NCBI RefSeq assembly: GCF_001418135.1
Contig: NZ_LIPQ01000138.1
Span: 1-37,416, forward strand
DNA length: 37,416 nt
From: Streptomyces aureus
GTDB taxonomy: Bacteria; Actinomycetota; Actinomycetes; Streptomycetales; Streptomycetaceae
Direction: 5' to 3'
Positions within the stretch are counted from its first letter, which is position 1. The number at the start of each line of letters is the position of its first letter. Shown piece after piece: positions 1 to 9,754 of this stretch. The notes beneath the pieces were generated by a model, which saw only the letters and a program-made list of their open reading frames with translations, searched no databases and was not told the DNA's origin. The translations under genes and the position numbers were made by a program.

Positions 1-908
1 GAGCACCAGGTGCCGCCCGTCTGCTCGAACTCTCCGACGGGCGGCACCTGGTGCTCAAGACCGCGCCTCCAGCGAGCGCCCCCGCCCTCACCCACGAACG
101 GGGGCTCCTCGGCACCGAGGCGCTCTTCCACCGTCTCGCCGCCAGGACCGGCACCCGGGTGCCCACCGTCCTGCACCATGAGCCCGCGGGTCCCGGCACC
201 CCCGCCGAGTGGCTGCTCCTCTCGTACGTCCACGGCACCACCTGGGACGCCGCGCGCGACCGGCTCACGCCGACCGATCGCGCGTCGCTGCGCCGTGAGC
301 TGGGAGAGAGCCTGGCCCGGATCGCCACCGTCACAGGGCCGGCGTACGGATACCAGCAGCCCGCGGCGGGGCTCTCCGCCCCCGACTGGCCCACCGCGTT
401 CACCGCCATGCTGCACGCCGTCCTCGCCGACGCGAGCCGGTTCGACGTGGCCCTGCCCGCCCCCACCGGGTTCCTCGCCGGCCTGCCCGTACGGTTCGGC
501 CACCGGCTCGCCGAGGTGCGCCGTCCCGCGCTCGTCCACTTCGACGCCTGGGAGGGCAACGCCGTCCTCGCCCGGACCGGGAGCGGCCCATGGCACCTGA
601 GCGGGCTGATCGACGGGGAACGCGCCTTCTTCGGCGATCCGTTGGCCGAGCTCGTCGGGCTCGACCCGCTCGGGACGGCCGAGGACGATGCCGACCTCCT
701 GGCCGGCTACCGCTCCGTCGACCCCGCCCTGACCGTCGACGTCGGCGCCCGCGCCCGCCTCGCCCTCCACCGGGTGTATCTCGCCCTCGTGATGCGCGTG
801 GAATCCGTCCCCCGCGCCTACGGGGGAGAGTTCGCGGCCTGGCTCGACACCTGGTCCGCCGACCGCGTCATGGAGCAGCTCGCCGTACTGGACGCGCTGG
901 AGGCGTGA
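1..908 (+). CDS. Aminoglycoside phosphotransferase-fold kinase, 5' end missing
   Basis: The reading frame is open from base 3 and the residues before the first internal ATG/GTG (LLELSDGRHLVLKTAP) already look like the N-lobe of an APH-type kinase, including the strand with the ATP-binding Lys, so the true start lies left of the window. The C-lobe carries the catalytic loop HFDAWEGN (around 538-561) and the metal-binding segment IDGERAFFGDP, which fit the Brenner/HxDxxxGN and DxD motifs of the family (Pfam APH). Members phosphorylate small molecules such as aminoglycosides, homoserine or choline; the substrate cannot be told here. It ends about 100 bases before the convergent LacI gene. I see no frameshift. 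Confidence 0.85.
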   Translation, partial: APGAARLLELSDGRHLVLKTAPPASAPALTHERGLLGTEALFHRLAARTGTRVPTVLHHEPAGPGTPAEWLLLSYVHGTTWDAARDRLTPTDRASLRRELGESLARIATVTGPAYGYQQPAAGLSAPDWPTAFTAMLHAVLADASRFDVALPAPTGFLAGLPVRFGHRLAEVRRPALVHFDAWEGNAVLARTGSGPWHLSGLIDGERAFFGDPLAELVGLDPLGTAEDDADLLAGYRSVDPALTVDVGARARLALHRVYLALVMRVESVPRAYGGEFAAWLDTWSADRVMEQLAVLDALEA

Positions 909-1008
909 CGCGCGGAGGTCGGTCGGCAGGGACGGTCTCCGTGCTCGTCGCGATCCCCACTGTCAACGCTGTCCGCGCCGTCACCGCGGTCACCGCGCCC
1001 CGGGACGG

Positions 1009-2028
1009 TCAGGTCGAGTCGCGTACGACCAGGACCGGTTCGAACACCTTCGAGGCCGTCTCGGACCGGGCGCCGTCGAGCTGCTCGACGAGGAGCGTGG
1101 CCATCGCGGCCGCCATGCGCTCCACCGGCTGGCGCACGGTGGTCAGCTGCGGACGTGCCTTCCGTGCTGCCACCGAGTCGTCGAAGCCGACCACGGCCAC
1201 CTCGCCGGGGACGGAGACCCCCTGCTCACGCAGGTACTGGCAGGCGCCCTGGGCCATCAGGTCGTTGGCGGCGAACACGGCGTCGATCCCCGGGTGGTCC
1301 TTCAGGAGTCTGGCCATGGCGCGCCTGCCGCTGTCCACCGTGAACCGGCCCCGTACGACGGGGACCGAGGTCACCCCGTGTGCCGCGAGCGCCTCACGGA
1401 AGCCGTCGAGGCGTTCGTCCGCCGTGGGGGCGGTGACCGGTGCGGCGATGGTGGCCGGGCGTCGTCGGCCGGTGGCCCACAGGTGCTCTGCCGCCAGACG
1501 CGCGCCGGCGGGGTTGTCGAGGTCGACGTAGCCGCACCGCTCCCCGTCGCGGGGGCGGCCGAACAGCACCGTGGGAAGGCCCGCCGCCACCAGCATCGAC
1601 GGCAGCGGGTCGTTCTCGTCCAGCGGCACCACCAGGGCTCCGTCGGCGCCGCCCTGGCGCAGGTACTCGACGAGTTGGGTCCTGGCCTGCTCGGACTCGG
1701 CGACGAGCAGCACGGGCTGGATCGCGCGGCGGCGCAGGACCGGCAGGACACCGTCCACCACGCGTCCGAAGAACGGGTCGGAGAACACCCTGGCGGTGAA
1801 GGACCTTCCCGTGGCGCAGAGCACCAGGGCCACGGTCCCGGTGCGCCGGGTGACCAGGGAACGGGCGGCCTGGTTGGGGGTGTAGCCGATGCGGGCGATG
1901 GCCTCGCGCACGCTCCGCTGGATGTCGGGAGCCACGTTGCGCACGCCGTTGACGACGCGGGACACCGTCGCGCGCGATACGCCCGCCTCGCGTGCGACGT
2001 CTTCCAGAGTCGGTCCTCGATACCCCAC
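1009..2028 (-). CDS. LacI-family transcriptional repressor
   Basis: The 339-residue protein has the normal length and order for LacI/GalR regulators: an N-terminal helix-turn-helix (TLEDVAREAGVSRATVSRVV, about residues 7-26), the hinge helix (NQAARSLVTRRTGTVALVL), then a periplasmic-binding-protein-like sensor domain with VVGFDDS and LTTVRQP near the end. It is divergent from the glycanase genes, with a perfect palindrome between them, so it most likely represses that locus and is released by an oligosaccharide. The start is GTG at 2028. No Shine-Dalgarno is visible; instead TAAGGT lies exactly six bases upstream (2035-2040), so the mRNA may be leaderless. The inducer is unknown. Confidence 0.93.
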   Translation of the reverse strand: MGYRGPTLEDVAREAGVSRATVSRVVNGVRNVAPDIQRSVREAIARIGYTPNQAARSLVTRRTGTVALVLCATGRSFTARVFSDPFFGRVVDGVLPVLRRRAIQPVLLVAESEQARTQLVEYLRQGGADGALVVPLDENDPLPSMLVAAGLPTVLFGRPRDGERCGYVDLDNPAGARLAAEHLWATGRRRPATIAAPVTAPTADERLDGFREALAAHGVTSVPVVRGRFTVDSGRRAMARLLKDHPGIDAVFAANDLMAQGACQYLREQGVSVPGEVAVVGFDDSVAARKARPQLTTVRQPVERMAAAMATLLVEQLDGARSETASKVFEPVLVVRDST

Positions 2029-2034
2029 CCGCGC

Positions 2035-2040
2035 ACCTTA
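2035..2040 (-). promoter_or_regulatory. -10 element for a leaderless LacI transcript
   Basis: On the minus strand TAAGGT is followed by six bases and then the GTG start, which would put the first transcribed base on the start codon. No convincing -35 hexamer is seen 16-18 bases further up. Confidence 0.4.
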
Positions 2041-2172
2041 ACGGTGTCGTGTGTCCGGTGGGAGGACGGTCCGCGCCTGGCCGGAACCGGTTGGCGTCGA
2101 CACTTAATGAAAGCCAAAAGAAAAGTCGTGTCATACGCCTTGACCGTCAACTCGCCCTGCGGGCAAGGTTTC

Positions 2173-2188
2173 GGGAGAGCGCTCTCCC
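2173..2188. promoter_or_regulatory. LacI-type operator palindrome
   Basis: GGGAGAGCGCTCTCCC is a perfect 16-bp palindrome with the central CG-containing GAGCGCTC core typical of actinobacterial LacI sites such as those of CebR/CelR (TGGGAGCGCTCCCA). It lies 31 bases before the ATG of the beta-helix gene and about 145 bases from the LacI start. A TTGACC at 2140-2145 could be the -35 of the plus-strand promoter, which would place the palindrome near the transcription start, a good position for repression; the -10 is not clear. Binding by the neighbouring LacI protein is inferred. Confidence 0.8.
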
Positions 2189-2219
2189 ACGTTTCCCCCA
2201 TGTATCCAGAGGAGACCCC

Positions 2220-4415
2220 ATGTCTTCCGTCGGGTCCCCGCCGGTCTTCCGGCGACCCGCCTCACGCGTCCGCCGGGCCACCGTCGGCGCACTTGTCACC
2301 TCACTGGCCGGCAGCCTGCTCGCCCTCGCCCCCGCCACGACGGCGCAGGCGGCCCCCACCCTGCTCTCCCAGGGAAGGACCGCGACCGCCTCCTCCACCG
2401 AGGGCGCCGCCTTCTCCGCCTCCGCCGCCGTCGACGGCGACCTGACCGGCACCCGCTGGGCCAGCGCCTGGCAGGACGCCCAGTGGATCCAGGTCGACCT
2501 CGGCAGCAGCGCCACGCTCAGCCACGCGGTCCTCAACTGGGAGGCGGCGTACGGCAAGAGCTACGAGATCCAGGCCTCCGACAACGGCACCACCTGGCGC
2601 ACCGTCACCTCCGTGACCGCGGGCGACGGCGGCACCGACAACGTCACGCTCTCCGGCACCGGCCGCTACATCCGGATGAACGGCCTCACCCGGGCCACCG
2701 GATACGGCTTCTCCCTCTGGGAGTTCCAGGTCTACGGCACCACCGGCGGCACCGGCCCCACGCTCCCCGGCGGCGGCGACCTCGGCCCCAACGTGCACGT
2801 CGTCGACCCGTCCACACCCGGCATCCAGGCAAAGCTGGACCAGGTCTTCCAGCAGCAGGAGTCGGCCCAGTTCGGCAGCGGCCGGCACGCCTTCCTCTTC
2901 AAGCCCGGCACCTACAACGGCCTCAACGCCCAGATCGGCTTCTACACCCAGATCGCCGGCCTCGGTCTGCGCCCCGGCGACACCACCATCAACGGTGACG
3001 TGACCGTCGACGCCGGCTGGTTCAACGGCAACGCCACCCAGAACTTCTGGCGCGGTGCGGAGGGCCTGACCCTCAACCCGGTCAACGGCACCGACCGGTG
3101 GGCCGTCTCGCAGGCCTCCTCCTTCCGCCGCATGCACGTCAAGGGCGGCCTCAACCTGGCACCGAACGGCTACGGCTGGGCCAGCGGCGGCTACATCGCC
3201 GACTCCAAGATCGACGGCCAGGTCGGCAACTACTCCCAGCAGCAGTGGTACACCCGGGAGAGCTCCATCGGCGGCTGGTCCAACAGCGTCTGGAACCAGA
3301 CCTTCTCGGGCGTCGAGGGCGCACCGGCCACCTCCTTCCCGGAGCCGCGCTACACCACGCTCGACACCACGCCGATCTCGCGCGAGAAGCCGTACCTCTA
3401 CCTCGACGGCAACGAGTACAAGGTCTTCGCCCCCGCCAAGCGCGTCAACGCCCGCGGCACCAGCTGGGCCAACGGCGCCCCGCAGGGCGAGTCGATCCCG
3501 CTGAGCCAGTTCTACGTGGTCAAGCCGGGCGCCACCGCCGCCACGATCAACCAGGCGCTGGCCCAGGGCCTGCACCTGCTGTTCACCCCGGGCATCTACC
3601 ACGTCGACCAGACCATCGACGTGAACCGGGCGAACACCATCGTGCTCGGCCTCGGCCTCGCCACCATCATCCCGGACAACGGCGTCACCGCGATGAAGGT
3701 CGCCGACGTCGACGGCGTCCGCCTCGCCGGCTTCCTGATCGACGCCGGCCCGGTCAACTCCCCGACGCTGCTGGAGCTCGGGCCGCAGAACTCCTCCGCG
3801 GACCACGCCGCCAACCCCACCACCGTGCAGGACGTGTACATCCGCATCGGCGGCGCGGGCGCGGGCAAGGCCACCACCAGCGTGGTCGTGAACAGCGACG
3901 ACGCCATCATCGACCACACCTGGGTGTGGCGCGCCGACCACGGCGAGGGCTGGGGCTGGGAGACCAACCGCGCAGACTACGGCGTCCGGGTCAACGGCGA
4001 CGACGTGCTCGCCACCGGCCTGTTCGTCGAGCACTTCAACAAGTACGACGTCGAGTGGTACGGCGAGCGCGGCCGCACGATCTTCTACCAGAACGAGAAG
4101 GCGTACGACGCCCCCAACCAGGCCGCCATCCAGAACGGCTCGACGAAGGGGTACGCCGCCTACCGGGTCGACGACTCCGTGAACACCCATGAGGCCTGGG
4201 GCCTCGGCAGCTACTGCAACTACAACGTGGACCCGACCATCGTCCAGGACCACGGCTTCAAGGCACCCGTCAAGCCGGGGGTGAAGTTCCACAGCCTCCT
4301 GGTGGTGTCCCTCGGCGGTATGGGCCACTACAACCACGTCATCAACGACACCGGGGCGTCCACCATCCCCGCCGGCACCTCGACCGTGCCGTCCACCGTC
4401 GTCAACTTCCCCTGA
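2220..4415 (+). CDS. Secreted right-handed beta-helix glycanase-like protein with F5/8C domain
   Basis: The 731-residue protein starts at ATG 2220 behind GAGGAG. An Arg-rich, hydrophobic signal peptide ends near ATTAQA-AP (about residue 41). Residues 43-165 form an F5/8 type C (discoidin, CBM32-like) domain with SQGRTATASSTEG, the RWAS turn and WIQVDLG. The rest (about 180-731) resembles pectate-lyase-like beta-helix proteins of the GH55 type: ALLFKPGTY-like, VLGLGLATIIPDNG, GVRLAGFLIDAG and a C-terminal SLGGMGHYNHVIND. GH55 enzymes cleave beta-1,3-glucan, but I cannot exclude GH87 or another helix family, and similar Streptomyces proteins are often misnamed adenylyl cyclase. First gene after the LacI operator; probably regulated by it. 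Confidence 0.78.
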   Translation: MSSVGSPPVFRRPASRVRRATVGALVTSLAGSLLALAPATTAQAAPTLLSQGRTATASSTEGAAFSASAAVDGDLTGTRWASAWQDAQWIQVDLGSSATLSHAVLNWEAAYGKSYEIQASDNGTTWRTVTSVTAGDGGTDNVTLSGTGRYIRMNGLTRATGYGFSLWEFQVYGTTGGTGPTLPGGGDLGPNVHVVDPSTPGIQAKLDQVFQQQESAQFGSGRHAFLFKPGTYNGLNAQIGFYTQIAGLGLRPGDTTINGDVTVDAGWFNGNATQNFWRGAEGLTLNPVNGTDRWAVSQASSFRRMHVKGGLNLAPNGYGWASGGYIADSKIDGQVGNYSQQQWYTRESSIGGWSNSVWNQTFSGVEGAPATSFPEPRYTTLDTTPISREKPYLYLDGNEYKVFAPAKRVNARGTSWANGAPQGESIPLSQFYVVKPGATAATINQALAQGLHLLFTPGIYHVDQTIDVNRANTIVLGLGLATIIPDNGVTAMKVADVDGVRLAGFLIDAGPVNSPTLLELGPQNSSADHAANPTTVQDVYIRIGGAGAGKATTSVVVNSDDAIIDHTWVWRADHGEGWGWETNRADYGVRVNGDDVLATGLFVEHFNKYDVEWYGERGRTIFYQNEKAYDAPNQAAIQNGSTKGYAAYRVDDSVNTHEAWGLGSYCNYNVDPTIVQDHGFKAPVKPGVKFHSLLVVSLGGMGHYNHVINDTGASTIPAGTSTVPSTVVNFP

Positions 4416-4422
4416 CGGTCCG

Positions 4423-4454
4423 CCGGGACGCGCCCTCACGGCGGCGCGTCCCGG
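4423..4454 (+). terminator. Intrinsic hairpin after the beta-helix gene
   Basis: Perfect 12-bp stem (CCGGGACGCGCC with its complement at 4443-4454) and an 8-base loop, eight bases past the stop codon. There is no U-tract, as usual in Streptomyces. It may cut down read-through into the next hydrolase gene. Confidence 0.6.
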
Positions 4455-4464
4455 CCTTCCCACC

Positions 4465-4506
4465 CCTTCCGGGCGGCGCCCAGTCCCCGCCGCGCCGCCC
4501 GGAAGG
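4465..4506 (+). terminator. Second hairpin before the TIM-barrel hydrolase gene
   Basis: Perfect 14-bp stem (CCTTCCGGGCGGCG at 4465-4478 with 4493-4506) and a 14-base loop. It sits about 20 bases before the ribosome-binding site of the next gene, so it could be a terminator, an mRNA-stabilising end or a 5' leader structure. Confidence 0.5.
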
Positions 4507-4536
4507 CGATCCCCTCCCCTCCGTCCAGGAGCCGCC

Positions 4537-6735
4537 ATGACCGCGACCAACTCCCCCACGACACGAAGGCGCGCCGGCGCCCGCACCCGCACCCGCACGA
4601 CGGCCTCGCTCGTCTCCGTCGGTGCCCTGCTCACCACCGCCCTGTCCGCCGCCACGATGCTGACCGCGGCGCCCGCCACCGCCGCCGAGACCCTCCTCTC
4701 CCAGGGGAAGAGCGCCACCGCCTCCTCGACCGAGGGCGCCGCCTGGGGCGCCTCCGCCGCGGTCGACGGCGACCTCACAAGAACCCGCTGGGCGAGCCAG
4801 TGGAGCGACGCCCAGTGGATCCAGGTCGACCTGGGCAGCAGCGCGAACATCAGCCGCGTCGTCCTGAACTGGGAGGGCGCCTACGGCAAGGCGTACGACA
4901 TCCAGCTCTCCGACAACGGAAGCGACTGGCGCACCGTCAGGTCCGTGACGGCGGGCGACGGTGGCACCGACGAGCTCGCGGTCACCGGCACCGGCCGCTA
5001 CGTCCGCCTCCAGGGTGTCACCCGGGGCACCGGGTACGGCTACTCCCTGTGGGAGTTCCAGGTGTACGGCGGCGGATCCACCCAGCCCGAGCCCGGCGGC
5101 GCCGTCCGCGTGAGCGGCACGCAGGGCAACTGGCAGTTGACGGTGGGCGGACAGCCATACACCGTCAAGGGCGTCACCTGGGGCCCCGCGATGGCCGACG
5201 CCCCCCGCTACATGCCGGACGTGAAGTCCATGGGCGTCAACACCGTCCGCACCTGGGGAACGGACGCCGGCACCAAGCCGCTGCTCGACGCGGCGGCCGC
5301 CAACGGCGTCAAGGTGATCAACGGCTTCTGGCTCCAGCCGGGCGGCGGCCCGGGCTCCGGCGGCTGCGTCAACTACGTGACGGACAGCACGTACAAGAGC
5401 ACCATGCTCACCGAGTTCGCGAAGTGGGTGGACACGTACAAGTCCCACCCCGCCACCCTCATGTGGAACGTCGGCAACGAGTCCGTCCTCGGTCTGCAGA
5501 ACTGTTACAGCGGCACCGAGCTCGAGGCCCAGCGCAACGCGTACACGACCTTCGTCAACGACGTCGCCAAGAGGATCCACGCCATCGACCCCGACCACCC
5601 CGTGACCTCCACGGACGCGTGGACCGGCGCCTGGCCCTACTACAAGCGCAACGCGCCCGATCTGGACCTCTACTCGATGAACGCCTACGGCGACATCTGC
5701 GGGGTCCGCGAGGACTGGGTGGAGGGCGGCTACACCAAGCCGTACATCATCACCGAGACCGGGCCGGCCGGCGAGTGGGAGACCCCCAAGGACGCCAACG
5801 GCGTCCCCGACGAGCCCACCGACGTCCAGAAGGCCGACGGGTACACCAAGGCCTGGAACTGCGTCACCGGTCACCAGGGCGTCGCCCTCGGCGCGACCGT
5901 CTTCCACTACGGCACCGAGCACGACTTCGGCGGCGTCTGGTTCAACCTCCTCCCCGACGGCCTGAAGCGCCTCTCGTACTACGCCCTCAAGAAGGCGTAC
6001 ACCGGCTCCGTCGCGGGCGACAACACCCCGCCGGTCATCAGCGGCATGACGGTCACGCCCGCCGGATCCGCCCCGGCCGGCGGCGAGTTCACGGTCCGCG
6101 CCGACGTCCGCGACCCCGACGGCGACCCCGTCACCACCAAGATCTATCTGAGCGGCAACTACGCCAACGGAGACAAGCGCCTGATCGACGCGCAGTACCG
6201 CTCCCTCGGCAACGGCACCTTCGCGGTCACCGCGCCCGAGAAGCTCGGCGTGTGGAAGGTGTACGTGCAGGCCGAGGACGGCCGCGGCAACGCCGGCATC
6301 GAGACGAAGTCCGTCAAGGTCGTCGCCCCGCCGGTCGCCGGCACCAACATCGCCCTGAACCGGCCCACCACCGCCTCCTCCGCGCAGGCCTCCTACGGCG
6401 ACTGCCCCTGCCCGGCGACCAACGCGACCGACGGCACCACCACCACCCGCTGGGCCAGCGACTGGAGCGACCCGCAGTGGATCCGGGTCGACCTCGGCTC
6501 GGTCCGCTCCTTCAACCGGCTCCAGCTGGTCTGGGACCCGGCCTACGCCCGCTCCTACGAGGTCCAGGTCTCCGACGACGGCGGCACCTGGCGGACCATC
6601 CACGCCACCACCACCGGAAACGGCGACATCGACACCATCGAGACCGCTGCCACCGCACGGTACGTCCGGCTCCAGCTCACCGCGCGCGGCACCGGCTGGG
6701 GCTACTCGCTCCACGAGTTCGGAATCTACAGCTGA
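4537..6735 (+). CDS. Secreted clan GH-A (GH2/GH5-like) hydrolase with two F5/8C domains
   Basis: The 732-residue protein begins at ATG 4537 behind CCAGGAG. A long Arg-rich signal peptide (RRRAGARTRTRTT, twin arginines but no full Tat motif) ends near PATAAE. Order: F5/8C domain (about 50-172), TIM barrel (about 185-490), a short Ig/Calx-like linker domain (VISGMTVTPAGSAPAGGEFTV region, 495-595), and a second F5/8C domain (605-732). The barrel has MWNVGNES with Glu315 as likely acid/base and YIITETGP with Glu407 as likely nucleophile, the spacing of retaining clan GH-A enzymes; automatic annotation would say glycoside hydrolase family 2 TIM barrel. Exact family and substrate are open; a beta-glucan fits the neighbours. 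The two hairpins upstream suggest it may also be transcribed separately. Confidence 0.85.
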   Translation: MTATNSPTTRRRAGARTRTRTTASLVSVGALLTTALSAATMLTAAPATAAETLLSQGKSATASSTEGAAWGASAAVDGDLTRTRWASQWSDAQWIQVDLGSSANISRVVLNWEGAYGKAYDIQLSDNGSDWRTVRSVTAGDGGTDELAVTGTGRYVRLQGVTRGTGYGYSLWEFQVYGGGSTQPEPGGAVRVSGTQGNWQLTVGGQPYTVKGVTWGPAMADAPRYMPDVKSMGVNTVRTWGTDAGTKPLLDAAAANGVKVINGFWLQPGGGPGSGGCVNYVTDSTYKSTMLTEFAKWVDTYKSHPATLMWNVGNESVLGLQNCYSGTELEAQRNAYTTFVNDVAKRIHAIDPDHPVTSTDAWTGAWPYYKRNAPDLDLYSMNAYGDICGVREDWVEGGYTKPYIITETGPAGEWETPKDANGVPDEPTDVQKADGYTKAWNCVTGHQGVALGATVFHYGTEHDFGGVWFNLLPDGLKRLSYYALKKAYTGSVAGDNTPPVISGMTVTPAGSAPAGGEFTVRADVRDPDGDPVTTKIYLSGNYANGDKRLIDAQYRSLGNGTFAVTAPEKLGVWKVYVQAEDGRGNAGIETKSVKVVAPPVAGTNIALNRPTTASSAQASYGDCPCPATNATDGTTTTRWASDWSDPQWIRVDLGSVRSFNRLQLVWDPAYARSYEVQVSDDGGTWRTIHATTTGNGDIDTIETAATARYVRLQLTARGTGWGYSLHEFGIYS

Positions 6736-6762
6736 CCCCCTGAGGAGAACGAGGAGATCACG

Positions 6763-7869
6763 ATGAGAATCCGCGGCCGGACCCTGTCCGCCTTACTGCT
6801 CGCCGCAGCGATGGGCGTCTCCGCCCTGACGGTGAACACCTACACCGCGGCCACCGCCCACGGGGAGACCACCGCCCCGGCCGCCGGCGCCCACGGGGCG
6901 CACACGGCGGGCACCGCCGAGGGCCATGTCATGGCGGCCTCCGCGCTCCCCTCGGCGGACGACCCCGACGGCGACGGCTACATCCCGGCCGTACCCCAGG
7001 TCACCGGGGTGACCCCGTCCACGGCCACCCCGCCCCCGGCCTACCACCACGAGTTCCAGGCCGGCTGCTCCGTCACCCACACCGCGCCGGACGACCCGAT
7101 CGTCTACCCGGGCCAGTTCGGCAAGTCCCACGACCACACGTTCATGGGCAACACCTCCACCGACGCGGCCAGCACCACCGGCTCGCTCTACGGAGGCGGC
7201 ACCACCTGCAAGGCGCCCGCGGACGCCTCCGCGTACTGGATGCCCTCGCTGTACAAGGGCGACCAGAAGATCCTGCCCGTCGGTCCGCAGGTCATCTACT
7301 ACAAGGCGGGCGTCACCGACTACCGGAGCGTGCGGCCCTTCCCCAAGGGTCTGCGGTTCGTCGTCGGCAACCCGACGCAGACCGCCCAGGAGTTCCGCAG
7401 CCACAAGGGCTTCGTCGAGGGCTGGGAATGCGGTGACAGCTTCTTCAACACCGACATCCCGGCGAGCTGTCCGAGCCGGCCCGACGTACAGCTCAACCTG
7501 CGCATGCAGGCGCCCAGCTGCTGGGACGGTCTGTACCTCGACACCCCCGACCACAAGAGCCACATGGCGTACCCGGTGGTCAAGCCCGGCACCAACGACA
7601 ACATGTGCCCGGCCTCCCACCCGGTCGCCCTGCCGATGATCGAGTTCAAGATGGCGTGGCCGGTCAACGGCGACATGAGCCAGGTCCGCCTGGCCAGTGG
7701 TCGCGGCTACTCCTTCCACTACGACTTCTTCAACGCATGGGAGGAACGCACCCTCAAGGCCCTCGTCGACCACTGCATCGTCGGCGGCCTGCAGTGCGAC
7801 ACACGGGGCTTCGACCTGTACCGCCCCGAACGCGGAGTCGTGCTGAACGCGGACCACCGCCTGCCCTGA
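6763..7869 (+). CDS. Secreted DUF1996 protein
   Basis: The 368-residue product starts at ATG 6763 behind GAGGAG, 27 bases after the upstream hydrolase, so it is co-transcribed. A signal peptide covers about residues 1-33. The DUF1996 domain fills about 95-365: HHEFQAGCSVTHTAPDDPIV, SHDHTFMGN, YWMPSL, QEFRSHKGFVEGWECG, CWDGLYLDTPDHKSHMAYP and a C-terminal YSFHYDFFNAWE. Many conserved His, Asp and paired Cys (at least six) point to a disulfide-bonded extracellular enzyme or binding protein. The family has no activity I can name with confidence; it also occurs in fungi. Position inside a glycan-degradation locus suggests a role on the same polysaccharide. Confidence 0.9.
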   Translation: MRIRGRTLSALLLAAAMGVSALTVNTYTAATAHGETTAPAAGAHGAHTAGTAEGHVMAASALPSADDPDGDGYIPAVPQVTGVTPSTATPPPAYHHEFQAGCSVTHTAPDDPIVYPGQFGKSHDHTFMGNTSTDAASTTGSLYGGGTTCKAPADASAYWMPSLYKGDQKILPVGPQVIYYKAGVTDYRSVRPFPKGLRFVVGNPTQTAQEFRSHKGFVEGWECGDSFFNTDIPASCPSRPDVQLNLRMQAPSCWDGLYLDTPDHKSHMAYPVVKPGTNDNMCPASHPVALPMIEFKMAWPVNGDMSQVRLASGRGYSFHYDFFNAWEERTLKALVDHCIVGGLQCDTRGFDLYRPERGVVLNADHRLP

Positions 7870-7884
7870 TCCGTCTCCCGAACA

Positions 7885-7916
7885 CGGCCCGGACGCCCGC
7901 GAGGGCGCCCGGGCCG
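7885..7916 (+). terminator. Intrinsic hairpin after the DUF1996 gene
   Basis: A 14-bp stem with one mismatch (CGGCCCGGACGCCC against GGGCGCCCGGGCCG) and a four-base loop, starting 15 bases after the stop codon and ending 35 bases before the GH1 start. It could uncouple the GH1 gene from the secreted enzymes. Confidence 0.6.
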
Positions 7917-7951
7917 CTTGCCCGTCCGCCTCTCGGCACCAGGAGGATCCC

Positions 7952-9370
<1,419 letters not shown>

Positions 9371-9411
9371 CCCTCCCGGGCGCCCCGGATCGGCCGGGTG
9401 TCACGGCTGCC

Positions 9412-9518
9412 GGTCCCGGGGGCTTCCCTCGCGGCCACGGTCCCGAGCCTGCGCTCGCGGGTACCGGTCCCGGGTGTTCCCTCGGGCTACTGGTCCCGGG
9501 TCTGCTCTTCGCGGCCGA
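9412..9518. repeat. Four-copy 27-bp tandem repeat
   Basis: GGTCCCGGG (or GGTCCCGAG) recurs at 9412, 9439, 9466 and 9492, spacing 27, 27 and 26 bases, with partly conserved CTCGCGGC in the second half of each unit. It fills the gap between the convergent GH1 gene and the small minus-strand gene and runs into the 3' end of the latter. Confidence 0.75.
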
Positions 9519-9708
9519 GGCCCGGGCGCTGGCGCTTGGCCCGGTGACCGTCGGCGCCCGCCCGGTCGGTGTCACCGGCGCGACCCGCCACGGCCGCCTC
9601 CGCGTCCTCGCGGGCCTCCTTGTCACCGCTCTCGCCCTCGGCGCCCGCCGGAGTGGTGGGGGCGGTGCGGCGGTGCCGCCGCTCGTCCTCGTTTCCTCGT
9701 TCCTTCAC
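9487..9708 (-). CDS. Small, highly charged hydrophilic protein
   Basis: The 73-residue protein starts at GTG 9708 behind a strong GAAGGAGG. It is rich in Glu, Arg, Asp and Gly (MKERGNEDERRHRR start), with no membrane segment or Cys, and is probably disordered. I do not recognise a family. It follows the small membrane protein gene by 46 bases on the same strand and is probably in one operon with it. Such charged small proteins are often stress-induced in Streptomyces, but no function is claimed. Its last codons lie in the 27-bp repeat, so its C-terminus may vary among strains. Confidence 0.65.
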   Translation of the reverse strand: MKERGNEDERRHRRTAPTTPAGAEGESGDKEAREDAEAAVAGRAGDTDRAGADGHRAKRQRPGLGREEQTRDQ

Positions 9709-9754
9709 GGGGTCCTCCTTCGGGGATCGTCGTCGGTCCGGCTCCGGGGCGACC

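Noticed and set aside
2301-4850. An 849-codon minus-strand frame across the glycanase genes
   Set aside because: Antisense shadow of two well-supported secreted proteins; no domains and no ribosome-binding site.
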